32,332 nt of DNA from Pseudomonas sp. N40(2020) (GCF_014472415.1 NZ_JACSZV010000058.1:1-32332); one strand, 5' to 3'. Shown: positions 23,022 through 30,824, numbered from the stretch's first letter. Notes: generated by a model not told the origin, from the sequence alone. Program-made: numbers and translations.

Positions 23022-24170
23022 TCAGCTCTGCGACGCGGCTTTGGGAAGAATGTCGTTGGCCACCATCTCGCCAAACGGGCTGACATAACCGGTGCTTTTC
23101 GGCAGTTCCGGGCGCTCAATGTCGAGGTGTGGGAACAACAGTTCGGCGACGCGATACGACTCTTCGAGGTGTGGATAACCGGAGAAGATGAAGGTGTCGA
23201 TGCCCAAATCGGCGTATTCCTTCACGCGAGCGGCCACGGTCGGGCCATCGCCGACCAGCGCCGTACCGGCACCGCCGCGCACCAGACCGACACCAGCCCA
23301 CAGGTTCGGGCTGACTTCCAGATTGTCGCGACTGCCACCGTGAAGCGCGGCCATGCGTTGCTGGCCGACCGAATCGAAACGCGCCAGCGAGGCTTGAGCA
23401 CGAGCGATGGTTTCATCGTCCAGGTGCGAGATCAGCCGATCCGCCGCTTGCCACGCCTCGGCATTGGTTTCGCGGACGATCACATGCAGTCGGATGCCGA
23501 AGCGCACGGTGCGGCCGAGCTTGGCGGCTTTGGCACGCACCTGCTCGATCTTCTCGGCCACTGCGGCTGGCGGTTCGCCCCAGGTCAGGACCATTTCAAC
23601 TTGCTCGGCAGCCAGATCCTGCGCCGCCTCCGACGAACCGCCGAAGTACAGCGGCGGACGCGGTTGCTGGATCGGCGGATAGAGCAATTTGGCGCCTTTC
23701 ACGCTGATGTGCTGACCGTCGTAATCCACAGTTTCGCCTTCCAGCACACGACGCCAGATGCGGGTGAATTCCACCGAGGCCTGATAGCGTTCTTCGTGGC
23801 TGAGGAATAAACCATCACCGGCCAGTTCTTCCGGATCGCCACCGGTCACCAGGTTGAACAACGCACGGCCACCGGACAGGCGATCCAGGGTTGCAGCCTG
23901 ACGCGCCGCCACCGTCGGGGAAATGATCCCGGGGCGCAGGGCGACAAGGAACTTCAAACGCTGGGTCACCGGAATCAGCGACGCGGCCACCAGCCACGAA
24001 TCTTCGCAGGAGCGGCCAGTGGGAATCAGCACACCGCCAAAGCCCAGACGATCCGCCGCTTGCGCGACCTGTTGCAGATAGCCATGGTCGACGGCGCGCG
24101 CACCTTCGGCGGTGCCAAGGTAATGGCCGTCGCCGTGGGTAGGCAGGAACCAAAAGATATTGAGGCTCAT
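23022..24170 (-). CDS. ssuD: FMNH2-dependent alkanesulfonate monooxygenase SsuD
   Basis: This 382-residue member of the bacterial luciferase-like monooxygenases shows MSLNIFWFLPTHGDGHYLGT at the start. The conserved cysteine in TGRSCEDSW (Cys55 here, Cys54 in E. coli) is present, as are LRPGIISPTVAARQAATLDRLSGGR and the mobile-loop region GLVRGGAGTALVGDG. The enzyme cleaves the C-S bond of alkanesulfonates to an aldehyde and sulfite, using FMNH2 from SsuE and O2. It acts in the cytoplasm. Between ssuA and ssuC in the standard order. Confidence 0.95.
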   Translation of the reverse strand: MSLNIFWFLPTHGDGHYLGTAEGARAVDHGYLQQVAQAADRLGFGGVLIPTGRSCEDSWLVAASLIPVTQRLKFLVALRPGIISPTVAARQAATLDRLSGGRALFNLVTGGDPEELAGDGLFLSHEERYQASVEFTRIWRRVLEGETVDYDGQHISVKGAKLLYPPIQQPRPPLYFGGSSEAAQDLAAEQVEMVLTWGEPPAAVAEKIEQVRAKAAKLGRTVRFGIRLHVIVRETNAEAWQAADRLISHLDDETIARAQASLARFDSVGQQRMAALHGGSRDNLEVSPNLWAGVGLVRGGAGTALVGDGPTVAARVKEYADLGIDTFIFSGYPHLEESYRVAELLFPHLDIERPELPKSTGYVSPFGEMVANDILPKAASQS

Positions 24171-24195
24171 GGAGTGGTCTCCTTGGGGATTCGAA

Positions 24196-25194
24196 TTACG
24201 GGGCTTGGGTGACTGAGCTTTGGGCCACAGCGGCCGGTGGTGTCCAGATCACATCCTTGATGCTCAACGGCTTGGGAATCAGCTTGAGCTGGAAGAAGGT
24301 GTCAGCGATTTTCTGTTGCGCGGCGACCACTTCCGGGGTCAGGAACAGCGCGCCGTAGCCTTGGCGTTTCACCGAGGTCAGGGTGATATCCGCCGGCAGA
24401 CCGAGCAGAGGCGCAACCTGCTGGGTCACGTCTTCAGGATTGGCTTTGGACCACTCGCCGACAGCGCGCACTTCTTCAACGAGGGCTTTGATCACCTCGG
24501 GATTTTTCTGCGCGTAAGGTTTGGTCGCCAGATAGAACTGGTGGTTGTCGACGATGCCTTTGCCGTCACGCAGGGTGTGCGCTTGCAGCTGTTTCTCGGC
24601 GGCCGCCTGGTACGGATCCCAGATGACCCAGGCGTCGACGCTGCCCCGTTCGAACGCGGCGCGGGCATCGGCCGGCGGCAGGAATACGGTTTGAATGTCG
24701 GTGTATTTGAGGCCGGCGTCTTCCAGCGCACGCACCAGCAGGTAGTGGACGTTGGAGCCTTTGTTCAGCACGACTTTCTTGCCCTTCAGATCCGCGACGG
24801 ATTTGATCGGCGAGTCTTTCGGCACAAGGATCGCTTCGCTGTTCGGCGCTGGCGGCTCGTAGGCGACGTAGAGCAAATCGGCGCCGGCAGCCTGGGCGAA
24901 TACGGGTGGGGTTTCGCCCGTCACGCCGAAGTCGATCGAGCCGACGTTCAGGCCTTCGAGCAGTTGTGGGCCACCGGGAAATTCAGTCCATTGCACGTCC
25001 ACGCCTTGGGCGGCCAGACGTTTTTCCAACGTCCCTTTGGCCTTGAGCAGCACCAGCGTGCCGTACTTTTGATAACCGATCCGCAAAGTCTCGGCTTGAG
25101 CTTGAGCTTGAGCTTGAGCTTGAGTGATGGCGCCGAAAGACACAGCCGCAGCAAACAGAGCGACCAGACCACGACGCAAAAATACAGTGCGCAT
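24196..25194 (-). CDS. ssuA: Aliphatic sulfonate-binding periplasmic protein SsuA
   Basis: This 332-residue protein has an N-terminal signal peptide (hydrophobic core residues 9-23) ending in an unusual (QA)5 run at residues 25-34. The mature protein begins near ETLRIGYQKYGTLVLLKAKG. NVGSIDFGVTGETPPVFAQAAGADLLYVAYEP, FERGSVDAWVIWDPYQAAAEKQ and VKRQGYGALFLTPEVV are typical of SsuA-type NMT1 solute-binding proteins. It brings sulfonates to SsuBC. AAGGAGAG lies ahead of the ATG. Confidence 0.93.
   Translation of the reverse strand: MRTVFLRRGLVALFAAAVSFGAITQAQAQAQAQAETLRIGYQKYGTLVLLKAKGTLEKRLAAQGVDVQWTEFPGGPQLLEGLNVGSIDFGVTGETPPVFAQAAGADLLYVAYEPPAPNSEAILVPKDSPIKSVADLKGKKVVLNKGSNVHYLLVRALEDAGLKYTDIQTVFLPPADARAAFERGSVDAWVIWDPYQAAAEKQLQAHTLRDGKGIVDNHQFYLATKPYAQKNPEVIKALVEEVRAVGEWSKANPEDVTQQVAPLLGLPADITLTSVKRQGYGALFLTPEVVAAQQKIADTFFQLKLIPKPLSIKDVIWTPPAAVAQSSVTQAP
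25095..25124 (-). repeat. Five tandem CTTGAG hexanucleotides in the ssuA signal peptide
   Basis: Five perfect copies of CTTGAG lie end to end and encode the (QA)5 run just before the mature SsuA. The repeat keeps the frame whatever its copy number, so length variants would change only the cleavage-site region. Confidence 0.9.
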
Positions 25195-25296
25195 AGCGCT
25201 CTCCTTTTTTGCTGTTGGGTTTTGGCTGCACCTGCTGGGCCGTTGGCGGCTGAGTAAGGTGAGTACTTCAAATTCCGGTGTAACTGAAAAGCAGGC

Positions 25297-25890
25297 TCAA
25301 ATGCTCCAGCGAGCACTCAACAAACGTTCGTTCAACAGGCCCGGCTCCAGCGGTTTAGGCCGGCGGGCCATGGCGCTGACAAACTGCTCCAGCGCTTCAT
25401 GCAGACGCTGCTCCAGCGCCGGGGCCAGTTGTGCCGCGGCACTGCCTTCGCCATACGCGATCTGGCTGTCCTCGGCAAAAATCCCTTGCAGCATTTCCTG
25501 GGCTTTCAATGCCGACAGCACAGGCTTGAGGGCGTAATCGACCACCAGCATGTGGGCGATGCTGCCGCCGGTGGCCATCGGCAAAACAATCTTGTGGCTC
25601 AAGGCACGCTCGGGCAGCAGGTCCAGCAGAGTCTTCAGGGCGCCGGAGAACGAAGCCTTGTAAACCGGCGTGGCGATCAGCAGGCCATCGGCGCTTTCAA
25701 TCTGAGCGAGCAGGTCGAGCACCTTGGGGCTGTCGAAACGGGCGTGGAGCAAATCCTCGGCTGGGAAGTCCCGCACCTGATAACTCACCACTTCCACCCC
25801 TTGCTCCTGCAACCAGCGTTGCGAGCGCTCCAGCAACACCCCGGATCGGGAGCGTTGGCTAGGACTGCCACCGAGTGAGACAACCAGCAT
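25297..25890 (-). CDS. ssuE: NADPH-dependent FMN reductase SsuE
   Basis: This 197-residue flavodoxin-like protein begins MLVVSLGGSPSQRSRSGVLL, the FMN-phosphate binding loop. ADGLLIATPVYKASFSGALKTLLDLLP (central), LPMATGGSIAHMLVVDYAL and the C-terminal helices match SsuE. It provides FMNH2 to SsuD. It is the first gene of ssuEADCBF; the promoter region upstream is AT-rich and carries a perfect dyad at 25964-25985. A gap of 102 bp separates it from ssuA. Confidence 0.93.
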   Translation of the reverse strand: MLVVSLGGSPSQRSRSGVLLERSQRWLQEQGVEVVSYQVRDFPAEDLLHARFDSPKVLDLLAQIESADGLLIATPVYKASFSGALKTLLDLLPERALSHKIVLPMATGGSIAHMLVVDYALKPVLSALKAQEMLQGIFAEDSQIAYGEGSAAAQLAPALEQRLHEALEQFVSAMARRPKPLEPGLLNERLLSARWSI

Positions 25891-25963
25891 TCAGACGATT
25901 CCTTGAGCGTTACAGGCGATTCGCGGGTTGCGATCTCGCTTCGATGGGAGTGACCTTACCAGT

Positions 25964-25985
25964 TGATTTATATATCCATAAATCA
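25964..25985. promoter_or_regulatory. Perfect AT-rich dyad upstream of ssuE
   Basis: TGATTTAT (25964-25971) and ATAAATCA (25978-25985) form perfect 8-bp arms with a 6-bp spacer. The centre is about 84 bp upstream of the ssuE ATG. The layout fits a binding site for a LysR-type activator such as CysB/SftR-like regulators of sulfur starvation, which is inference. Confidence 0.5.
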
Positions 25986-26027
25986 TATTTATTCATTTAG
26001 TTATGCATTTTAGAGATATACGTTCTA

Positions 26028-26073
26028 CTTTTTTTCGGGCGAAAAAAAGGCCGTCGAAACGGCCCGAAATCCC
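26028..26073 (-). terminator. Rho-independent terminator downstream of lsfA
   Basis: On the minus strand GGGCCGTTTCGACGGCCT is followed by a T-run (TTTTTTT), with a second CG-rich/T-rich stretch after it. GGCCGT and ACGGCC form the stem. It would end transcripts from lsfA before the ssuE promoter. Confidence 0.75.
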
Positions 26074-26094
26074 CTGCTTTGTGGCTACACGCTG

Positions 26095-26211
26095 ATCGTT
26101 CCCACGTCGAGGCGTCAAACCGTCTGCGTGGGGATGAATCCATGGACGCTCCGCGTTCACTGTGACGCGGAGCGTCACGGGCGGCATTCCCACGCGGAGC
26201 ATGGGAACGAC
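26095..26211. repeat. Compound REP element (CGTTCCCACGC family)
   Basis: Outer GATCGTTCCCACG- and -CATGGGAACGA segments flank an inner perfect stem, GACGCTCCGCGT (26145-26156) with ACGCGGAGCGTC (26165-26176), with further CCCACGC/GCGTGGG pairs between. Several alternative hairpins are possible. It is related to the repeat at 21117-21145. Confidence 0.8.
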
Positions 26212-26223
26212 CGCCTCAAAAGG

Positions 26224-26862
26224 TTATTTGTTCGGCTGCGGCGTCAGGCGCAGATACGGCTTCACCGCGCGATACCCCTTTGGAAAGCGTTTCTTGATCT
26301 CTTCCTCATCCTTGAGCGACGGCACGATCACCACCTCCTCACCGTCCTGCCAGTTGGCCGGCGTGGCCACTTTGTAGTTGTCGGTGAGTTGCAGCGAATC
26401 GATCACCCGCAGGATCTCGTGGAAGTTGCGCCCGGTGCTCGCCGGGTAGGTGATGGTCAGGCGAATCTTCTTGTTGGGATCGATCACGAACAGCGAACGC
26501 ACGGTGAGGGTGTCGTTGGCATTCGGGTGGATCAGGTCGTAAAGATCGGAAACCTTGCGATCGGCATCAGCCAGGATCGGGAAGTTGACGATCGTGTTCT
26601 GGGTTTCATTGATGTCTTCGATCCACTTGTGGTGCGAGTCCACCGGGTCGACCGACAGCGCGATGGCTTTGACGCCGCGCTTGCTGAACTCATCCTTGAG
26701 CTTGGCGGTAAAACCCAGCTCGGTGGTGCACACCGGGGTGAAGTCCGCCGGGTGGGAGAACAGCACGCCCCAGCTATCGCCCAGCCATTCGTGGAAGCGA
26801 ATCTTGCCGGCGCTGGAGTCTTGTTCGAAATCGGGGGCGATGTCGCCGAGTCTGAGGCTCAT
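26224..26862 (-). CDS. lsfA: 1-Cys peroxiredoxin LsfA (Prx6-type)
   Basis: This 212-residue thiol peroxidase has the active-site motif HPADFTPVCTTELG with peroxidatic Cys45. No other cysteine occurs in the protein, fitting the 1-Cys Prx6 group. SHPADFTPV, VRSLFVIDP and YPASTGRNFHEILRVIDSLQ are group landmarks. LsfA of P. putida and P. aeruginosa is induced by sulfate limitation and protects against peroxides; its place just upstream of ssuE agrees with that. AGGAGC lies ahead of the ATG. A perfect dyad lies at 26947-26972. Confidence 0.93.
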   Translation of the reverse strand: MSLRLGDIAPDFEQDSSAGKIRFHEWLGDSWGVLFSHPADFTPVCTTELGFTAKLKDEFSKRGVKAIALSVDPVDSHHKWIEDINETQNTIVNFPILADADRKVSDLYDLIHPNANDTLTVRSLFVIDPNKKIRLTITYPASTGRNFHEILRVIDSLQLTDNYKVATPANWQDGEEVVIVPSLKDEEEIKKRFPKGYRAVKPYLRLTPQPNK

Positions 26863-26946
26863 GGTGCTGCTCCTGATGAGTGGTTGGAGACCTCAACTGT
26901 AGCTTGGCTTTTGATATTCTGAAAAAGAATAAATAAATAGATATCT

Positions 26947-26972
26947 AGATCTTTAAAGAATATTAAAGATCT
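26947..26972. promoter_or_regulatory. Perfect 10-bp-arm dyad upstream of lsfA
   Basis: AGATCTTTAA (26947-26956) and TTAAAGATCT (26963-26972) flank a 6-bp spacer. The centre is about 97 bp upstream of the lsfA ATG. It sits in an AT-rich tract (26915-26975) unlike the surrounding DNA, and matches the ssuE-upstream dyad in spacer length and rough position, though not in sequence. Confidence 0.55.
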
Positions 26973-27094
26973 GTTCACTGGACGCCCGGCCGCATCCCGA
27001 CGAACATCGGTCGCAAGGTTCGAGAAGGCCTTGAGTTGCTGTAAAGAGGGAAATTCGGGGAGGGCTTACGGGGGTGGGCCTGACCCGAAAACGC

Positions 27095-27136
27095 AAAAGC
27101 CCCGTCCGGCGCGATGCCGGACGGGGCTTTTTTTAT
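27095..27136 (-). terminator. Strong rho-independent terminator after the first porin
   Basis: AAAAGCCCCGTCCGGC and GCCGGACGGGGCTTTT form a long perfect stem with a short loop (GCGAT region). A T-run follows on the plus strand and AAAAG precedes it, so it can act for the minus-strand porin gene whose stop codon is about 23 bp away. Confidence 0.92.
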
Positions 27137-27158
27137 ATCAACGAATCGAGACGCGCTA

Positions 27159-28502
27159 TTACAGCAGCGGGATCGAGTAGCTGACGATCAGGCGGTTTTC
27201 ATCCTGGTCGCGTTGACCCGGAATGTCGTTGCGCCACATGGCGTTTTTCCACATCACGCCAACGTTTTTCAGCGGGCCTTCTGGTACGACGTAACCGATG
27301 GTGAAGTCGCGTTCCCACTCGGTTTTGTCGCCGGTAGCGTTATCGATGTTGTCACCACGCAGATAAACCACACCAGCGGTCAGGCCAGGTACACCTACTT
27401 TGGCGAAATCATACGAGTAGCGGCCTTGCCAAGTGCGCTCGCCAGCACGGCCGAACTTCTGGATTTGCATATCGGTAATGGTGTAGTTGGACGAACCGTC
27501 GCCTTGGTTCAGCCAAGGGAAGTCGCTGTCGCCATTGCTGACTTGATAGCCACCGCCAAATGTGTGGCCAGCAACGGTGTACAAGAACAAGCCGCTGTAC
27601 AGGTTGTTGTCAACTTTACCTTTGGTGATCGCGCCACCGTAGTAACCGTTGGTGAAATAGGCGCTGTCGTGGCCGTTGGCACCATCGTCACGGCTGTTGA
27701 AGTAACGGAAGTCAGACTTCAACACGCCCGGACCGATTGCCCAGTTGTGTACCAGACCCAGGAAGTGTTGCTTGTAGAAGTCTTCCAGATTGCCGTAGTA
27801 GTACTGGGCAGTCAGGTCCTTGGTGATCTTGTAGTCACCACCGGCATAGATGAACTTGTTGCTGTTGGCGATACGCGGGCTCGCGCCACCGACGGACAGG
27901 TTTTCGTTGCTGCTGGAGTTACGCCCCTTCACAGCTTCGATCTGACCACCGACCAGAGTCAGGTCCTTGATATCGTTCGAAGTGATCTGACCACCTTGCC
28001 AGGTTTGCGGCAAAAGACGACCGTCGTTAGTCACGATCACTGGCAGTTTCGGTTGCAGGGTGCCTAATTTCAGTTCGGTCTGGGAGATCTTGGCTTTGGC
28101 AGTCAGGCCCAGGCTGGAGTAGTTATCAACCGCTTCGCCGTTGGACTTGCTTGGAAAAACAGTACCACCGTAAGCAGCACCGTTGGCGGCGCCGTTAGTG
28201 CCACCACCGGAATCCAAGCGCACGCCCAGCAGGCCGATAGCGTCGATACCGAAACCTACGGTGCCTTGGGTATATCCGGAAATGAAGCGAAGATCGAAGC
28301 CTTGGCCCCATTCTTCATTCTTGCTCTGAACCCCCCTGGCTTTGTTGGCAGGTGTGCCAGCTGCGCCATCACGGTTATCAGTGTTGATGTAGAAGTTACG
28401 CAGCCCCAAAGTTGCCTTGCTGTCTTCGATGAAACCGGCGGCGCCTGCCTGCTGCGCCATAACCCCTACGGCCACAGCCAGGGCCAAGGTGGACTTGTTC
28501 AT
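27159..28502 (-). CDS. oprE: OprD-family outer membrane porin, OprE-like
   Basis: This 447-residue protein has a signal peptide ending QQAGA (about residue 21), then AGFIEDSKATLGLRNFYINTDNRDG, the standard start of the OprD family, and a C-terminal beta-strand ending SYSIPLL. Repeated amphipathic strands, YTQGTVGFGIDAIGLLGVRLDSG, LKLGTLQPKLPVIVTNDGRLLPQTW and YSYDFAKVGVPGLTAGVVYLRGD, match the family. OprD-family porins carry amino acids, aromatic acids and related small molecules. OprE is suggested because, as I recall, an OprE gene lies beside lsfA-ssuE in P. putida; the substrate cannot be read here. Confidence 0.88.
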   Translation of the reverse strand: MNKSTLALAVAVGVMAQQAGAAGFIEDSKATLGLRNFYINTDNRDGAAGTPANKARGVQSKNEEWGQGFDLRFISGYTQGTVGFGIDAIGLLGVRLDSGGGTNGAANGAAYGGTVFPSKSNGEAVDNYSSLGLTAKAKISQTELKLGTLQPKLPVIVTNDGRLLPQTWQGGQITSNDIKDLTLVGGQIEAVKGRNSSSNENLSVGGASPRIANSNKFIYAGGDYKITKDLTAQYYYGNLEDFYKQHFLGLVHNWAIGPGVLKSDFRYFNSRDDGANGHDSAYFTNGYYGGAITKGKVDNNLYSGLFLYTVAGHTFGGGYQVSNGDSDFPWLNQGDGSSNYTITDMQIQKFGRAGERTWQGRYSYDFAKVGVPGLTAGVVYLRGDNIDNATGDKTEWERDFTIGYVVPEGPLKNVGVMWKNAMWRNDIPGQRDQDENRLIVSYSIPLL

Positions 28503-28507
28503 GTATC

Positions 28508-28526
28508 GCTCCTCTCGTTTCTAATT
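28508..28526 (-). promoter_or_regulatory. Shared 5' leader block of the OprE-like porin
   Basis: This 19-bp block, containing the GAGGAG ribosome binding site, is identical to 30258-30276 before the second porin. The block lies 5 nt ahead of the ATG. It supports a gene duplication that included the leader. Confidence 0.7.
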
Positions 28527-28879
28527 TTTTGCTTTTTTTACTGTCGGTTCCGGATCTATTGCCCGAAATCCTGAACGCTTGATCGCGACGGACCGTTTAC
28601 CCCCAGTCAAAGCCGCGAAAGGATACCCCGGCATAGTCCTTAAAAGAATTGTTTCACTCTTTTTCAGAGCGTCGAGGCATATATATAGGCATCGCAGATT
28701 GGAGGTATCGGCTTCAGCCCCGATTCCTGAACCCTTTAGATTGTCGAGGGACAAAAATGCCAAAACACCGCAATGACTTGTGAGCGCTGGACGGGTCTAC
28801 TTTAGTCTTTCGACGGAGAACATAAAAAGAATAAAAAAAGCCATAAGACTTAAATTTTGGAATATAGAAAAATGCGCAA

Positions 28880-28915
28880 AAAAAAAAACCTTGCCGAGAG
28901 GCAAGGTTTTTTTCA
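28880..28915 (-). terminator. Rho-independent terminator after the second porin
   Basis: AACCTTGCC (28887-28895) and GGCAAGGTT (28900-28908) form a perfect 9-bp stem around GAGA. On the minus strand the stem is followed by a run of at least ten T. It lies a few bases past the stop codon of the porin at 28923. Confidence 0.93.
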
Positions 28916-28922
28916 GCTTTTG

Positions 28923-30251
28923 TTACAGGAAGCTGTAGGTGTAGTTGAAGATCAGGCGGGTCTGATCCTGATCGGCAATATTGATTTCGCTACCGCGATA
29001 AACACCATTGCGCAATGTCACACCAAAACCTTTGAGAGCACCCTGTTGAATGGTGTAATCGATACGCATGTCTCGTTCCCACTCGGACATGTCGCTACCT
29101 GAACCGTTCGTTGCCTTGATGTTGTCGCCATACAGGTAAGCGACCGAAGCTTTGAGGCCCGGTACACCCAGCCCTGCGAAGTCATAGGAGTACTGGCCGA
29201 AGGTCGTGTTTTCACCGGCACGGACGAAACCGTTAATCATGGAGTCGGTGAACAGGTAGAAGCTTGCGCCACCGGCACCCTCTGGGCGACCGTTCCCATC
29301 AACCACGTTGCCTTGGTTCAGGTAAACGAAGCCACCGTCATCGTTGACGCGTTGATGGCCGAGCAAGAAGGCGTTGCCACCCAAGGTGTAAGTGAACATG
29401 GCGCTCCAGGTCTTGTTATCGACCTCGCCAGGGGTCTTGGCATAACCACCGTTGTTATTGAAGCGATAGCCTGCGTCGCCGTTCTTGCCATCAGAGCTGC
29501 TGTCGAAATAGCGGATGTCAGTCTTGAACGATTGGTTGGTACTGATCGGAAGGACGTGCACCAGGCCGAAGAAGTTCTGCTTGTAATAATCCTGCAGGTT
29601 CGAGTGGTAGTACTGCAGGGTCAGGTCTTTGGTGACCTTCCAGTCAGCACCGGCATAGCGGAACTGATTGCTGTCCTGAGTACCACCGGCCACTGCGAGA
29701 CCGGTGCTGTTTGTCGAGGCACGACCCACTGCATGCTCGAGTTGACCAGCATTGAAGGTGACGTTGTCGATTTCCTTGGAGGTGATCGTGCCACCCTCGA
29801 AGGTTTGAGGCAGCAGACGGCTATCGTTCGCAACCAGAATCGGCAAGCTAGGTTGCAGCGCGCCACCCAGGTGAGCTTCTGTCTTGGACAGACGTGCCTT
29901 GACGTTACCCGCTACGCGGCTCCAGGACTGCGTTGCCGAACCGTCAGAATCACTTGGGCTGAACGAGTTATTGTCTGGGTGGTGCCCACGGCCACCATCA
30001 AGGTGAATACCGCTAAGCGCCTGCACATCAAGACCAAAACCGACCGTACCTTGAGTGAAACCGGACAAGTAATCAAACTTGAAGCCCTGCGCGGCTTCTC
30101 TCTGATCTGCGCCGCCATCACGGTTGTCGTTGTTGAAATACATGGTGCGGGAACTCAGGGAAGCCTTGCTGTCTTCGATGAAACCCGCGGCACCTGCCTG
30201 CTGCGCCAATACCCCAAAGGCCACAGCCACGGCCAAGGTGGACTTATTCAT
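28923..30251 (-). CDS. OprD-family outer membrane porin
   Basis: This 442-residue porin starts at the ATG at 30251 with GAGGAG upstream; a TTG two codons earlier is rejected. The signal peptide ends QQAGA, then AGFIEDSKASLSSRTMYFNNDNRDGG. Landmarks include FTQGTVGFGLDVQALSGIHLDGG, LPILVANDSRLLPQTFEGG, YSYDFAGLGVPGLKASVAYLYGD and the C-terminal strand ending NYTYSFL. It is a diverged paralogue of the porin at 27159, in the same orientation. The exact OprD subtype (such as OprQ or Opd types) is not assignable by eye. An AACAATAA motif and a shared leader precede it. Confidence 0.88.
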   Translation of the reverse strand: MNKSTLAVAVAFGVLAQQAGAAGFIEDSKASLSSRTMYFNNDNRDGGADQREAAQGFKFDYLSGFTQGTVGFGLDVQALSGIHLDGGRGHHPDNNSFSPSDSDGSATQSWSRVAGNVKARLSKTEAHLGGALQPSLPILVANDSRLLPQTFEGGTITSKEIDNVTFNAGQLEHAVGRASTNSTGLAVAGGTQDSNQFRYAGADWKVTKDLTLQYYHSNLQDYYKQNFFGLVHVLPISTNQSFKTDIRYFDSSSDGKNGDAGYRFNNNGGYAKTPGEVDNKTWSAMFTYTLGGNAFLLGHQRVNDDGGFVYLNQGNVVDGNGRPEGAGGASFYLFTDSMINGFVRAGENTTFGQYSYDFAGLGVPGLKASVAYLYGDNIKATNGSGSDMSEWERDMRIDYTIQQGALKGFGVTLRNGVYRGSEINIADQDQTRLIFNYTYSFL

Positions 30252-30257
30252 TGTCAA

Positions 30258-30276
30258 GCTCCTCTCGTTTCTAATT
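30258..30276 (-). promoter_or_regulatory. Shared 5' leader block of the second porin
   Basis: This 19-bp block, including GAGGAG, is identical to 28508-28526 and stands 6 nt ahead of the ATG at 30251. Confidence 0.7.
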
Positions 30277-30282
30277 ATTGTT
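30275..30282 (-). promoter_or_regulatory. Candidate Hfq/Crc motif in the porin leader
   Basis: On the transcript strand AACAATAA fits AANAANAA exactly, about 24 nt upstream of the ATG and 8-9 nt upstream of the ribosome binding site. OprD-family porins are known Crc targets in Pseudomonas, so translational repression by Hfq/Crc is plausible. Confidence 0.45.
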
Positions 30283-30322
30283 TGCCTGGCCCGGATCGAT
30301 GCCCGGGTTCCAAAGGTCAGCG

Positions 30323-30352
30323 ATTAGCGCCAGAGCGTGACCCACAAGTCAA
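30323..30352 (-). promoter_or_regulatory. Possible sigma-70 promoter of the second porin
   Basis: On the minus strand TTGACT (30352-30347) and GCTAAT (30328-30323) are separated by 18 bp. This would give a leader of roughly 65 nt that includes the A-rich motif. The -10 is weak. Confidence 0.35.
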
Positions 30353-30824
30353 TCGTAACTTTGTGTGTCTACGACCATAGTCTAATCTCCGGTTTTTTGG
30401 TCCATGCAGGTTCATGAGTTCGTCATGAATCTGAAAAGAATGAACACCTTCTTTTCTAATACCCTTTAGGAATTTGGCCCCGTATTTGCGCGCTCTGGGG
30501 CTCCCCACAACAACGCACCGGTCAATTCCTGAAAAGTATTAAGCTGCCCTGTTTAGACCCATTTGCCCTGAAGCAATCCTGTAACAGTTCCATCACCCCA
30601 GCAGCCAGCCCGGGGCACTATCCGGATCAATTGTTACAGTTTGTGTGTCGGCAGATTTTTTGCGCGCACGGCGCAGCCGCCGTTCTTGCCGGAATGCAAC
30701 CAGTCATTCCAGTCGTGGTTTTCAGCGATGGGGAATCAGAAGGAGAGGTTCAGATTGGAATGCACAACCGGTGTCGCGATGTGGGGACCTTGCAGCCTGC
30801 CCCCACTCGCCACGCCTTGATGAA

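Larger units (their letters stand above)
25891..26223. other. Intergenic region between lsfA and ssuE
   Basis: This 333-bp region holds the ssuE promoter area (25891-26030, AT-rich from about 25960 with the dyad at 25964-25985), a rho-independent terminator (26028-26073) and a compound REP element (26095-26211). No gene is seen. Confidence 0.7.
28503..28922. other. Intergenic region between the two porin genes
   Basis: This 420-bp region has no convincing gene. It holds the leader of the downstream porin (19 bp identical to the other porin's leader, 28508-28526), an A/T-rich right part (about 28800-28890), and the terminator of the upstream porin (28880-28915). A promoter for the left porin should lie here but was not pinned down. 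Confidence 0.5.
30252..30824. other. Long intergenic region upstream of the second porin
   Basis: This 573-bp region has no convincing gene on either strand. The left end holds the porin leader and a candidate promoter (30323-30352). Farther right, CTGTAACA (30579-30586) and TGTTACAG (30632-30639) form widely spaced inverted sites. GTGGGG/CCCCAC (30781-30806) could weakly terminate argA. A short frame at 30631-30861 lacks family features. Confidence 0.55.

Noticed and set aside
30781..30806. Weak GTGGGG/CCCCAC hairpin as argA terminator
   Set aside because: Only 6-bp arms with a long loop and no T-run on the minus strand, so it is not listed as a terminator.
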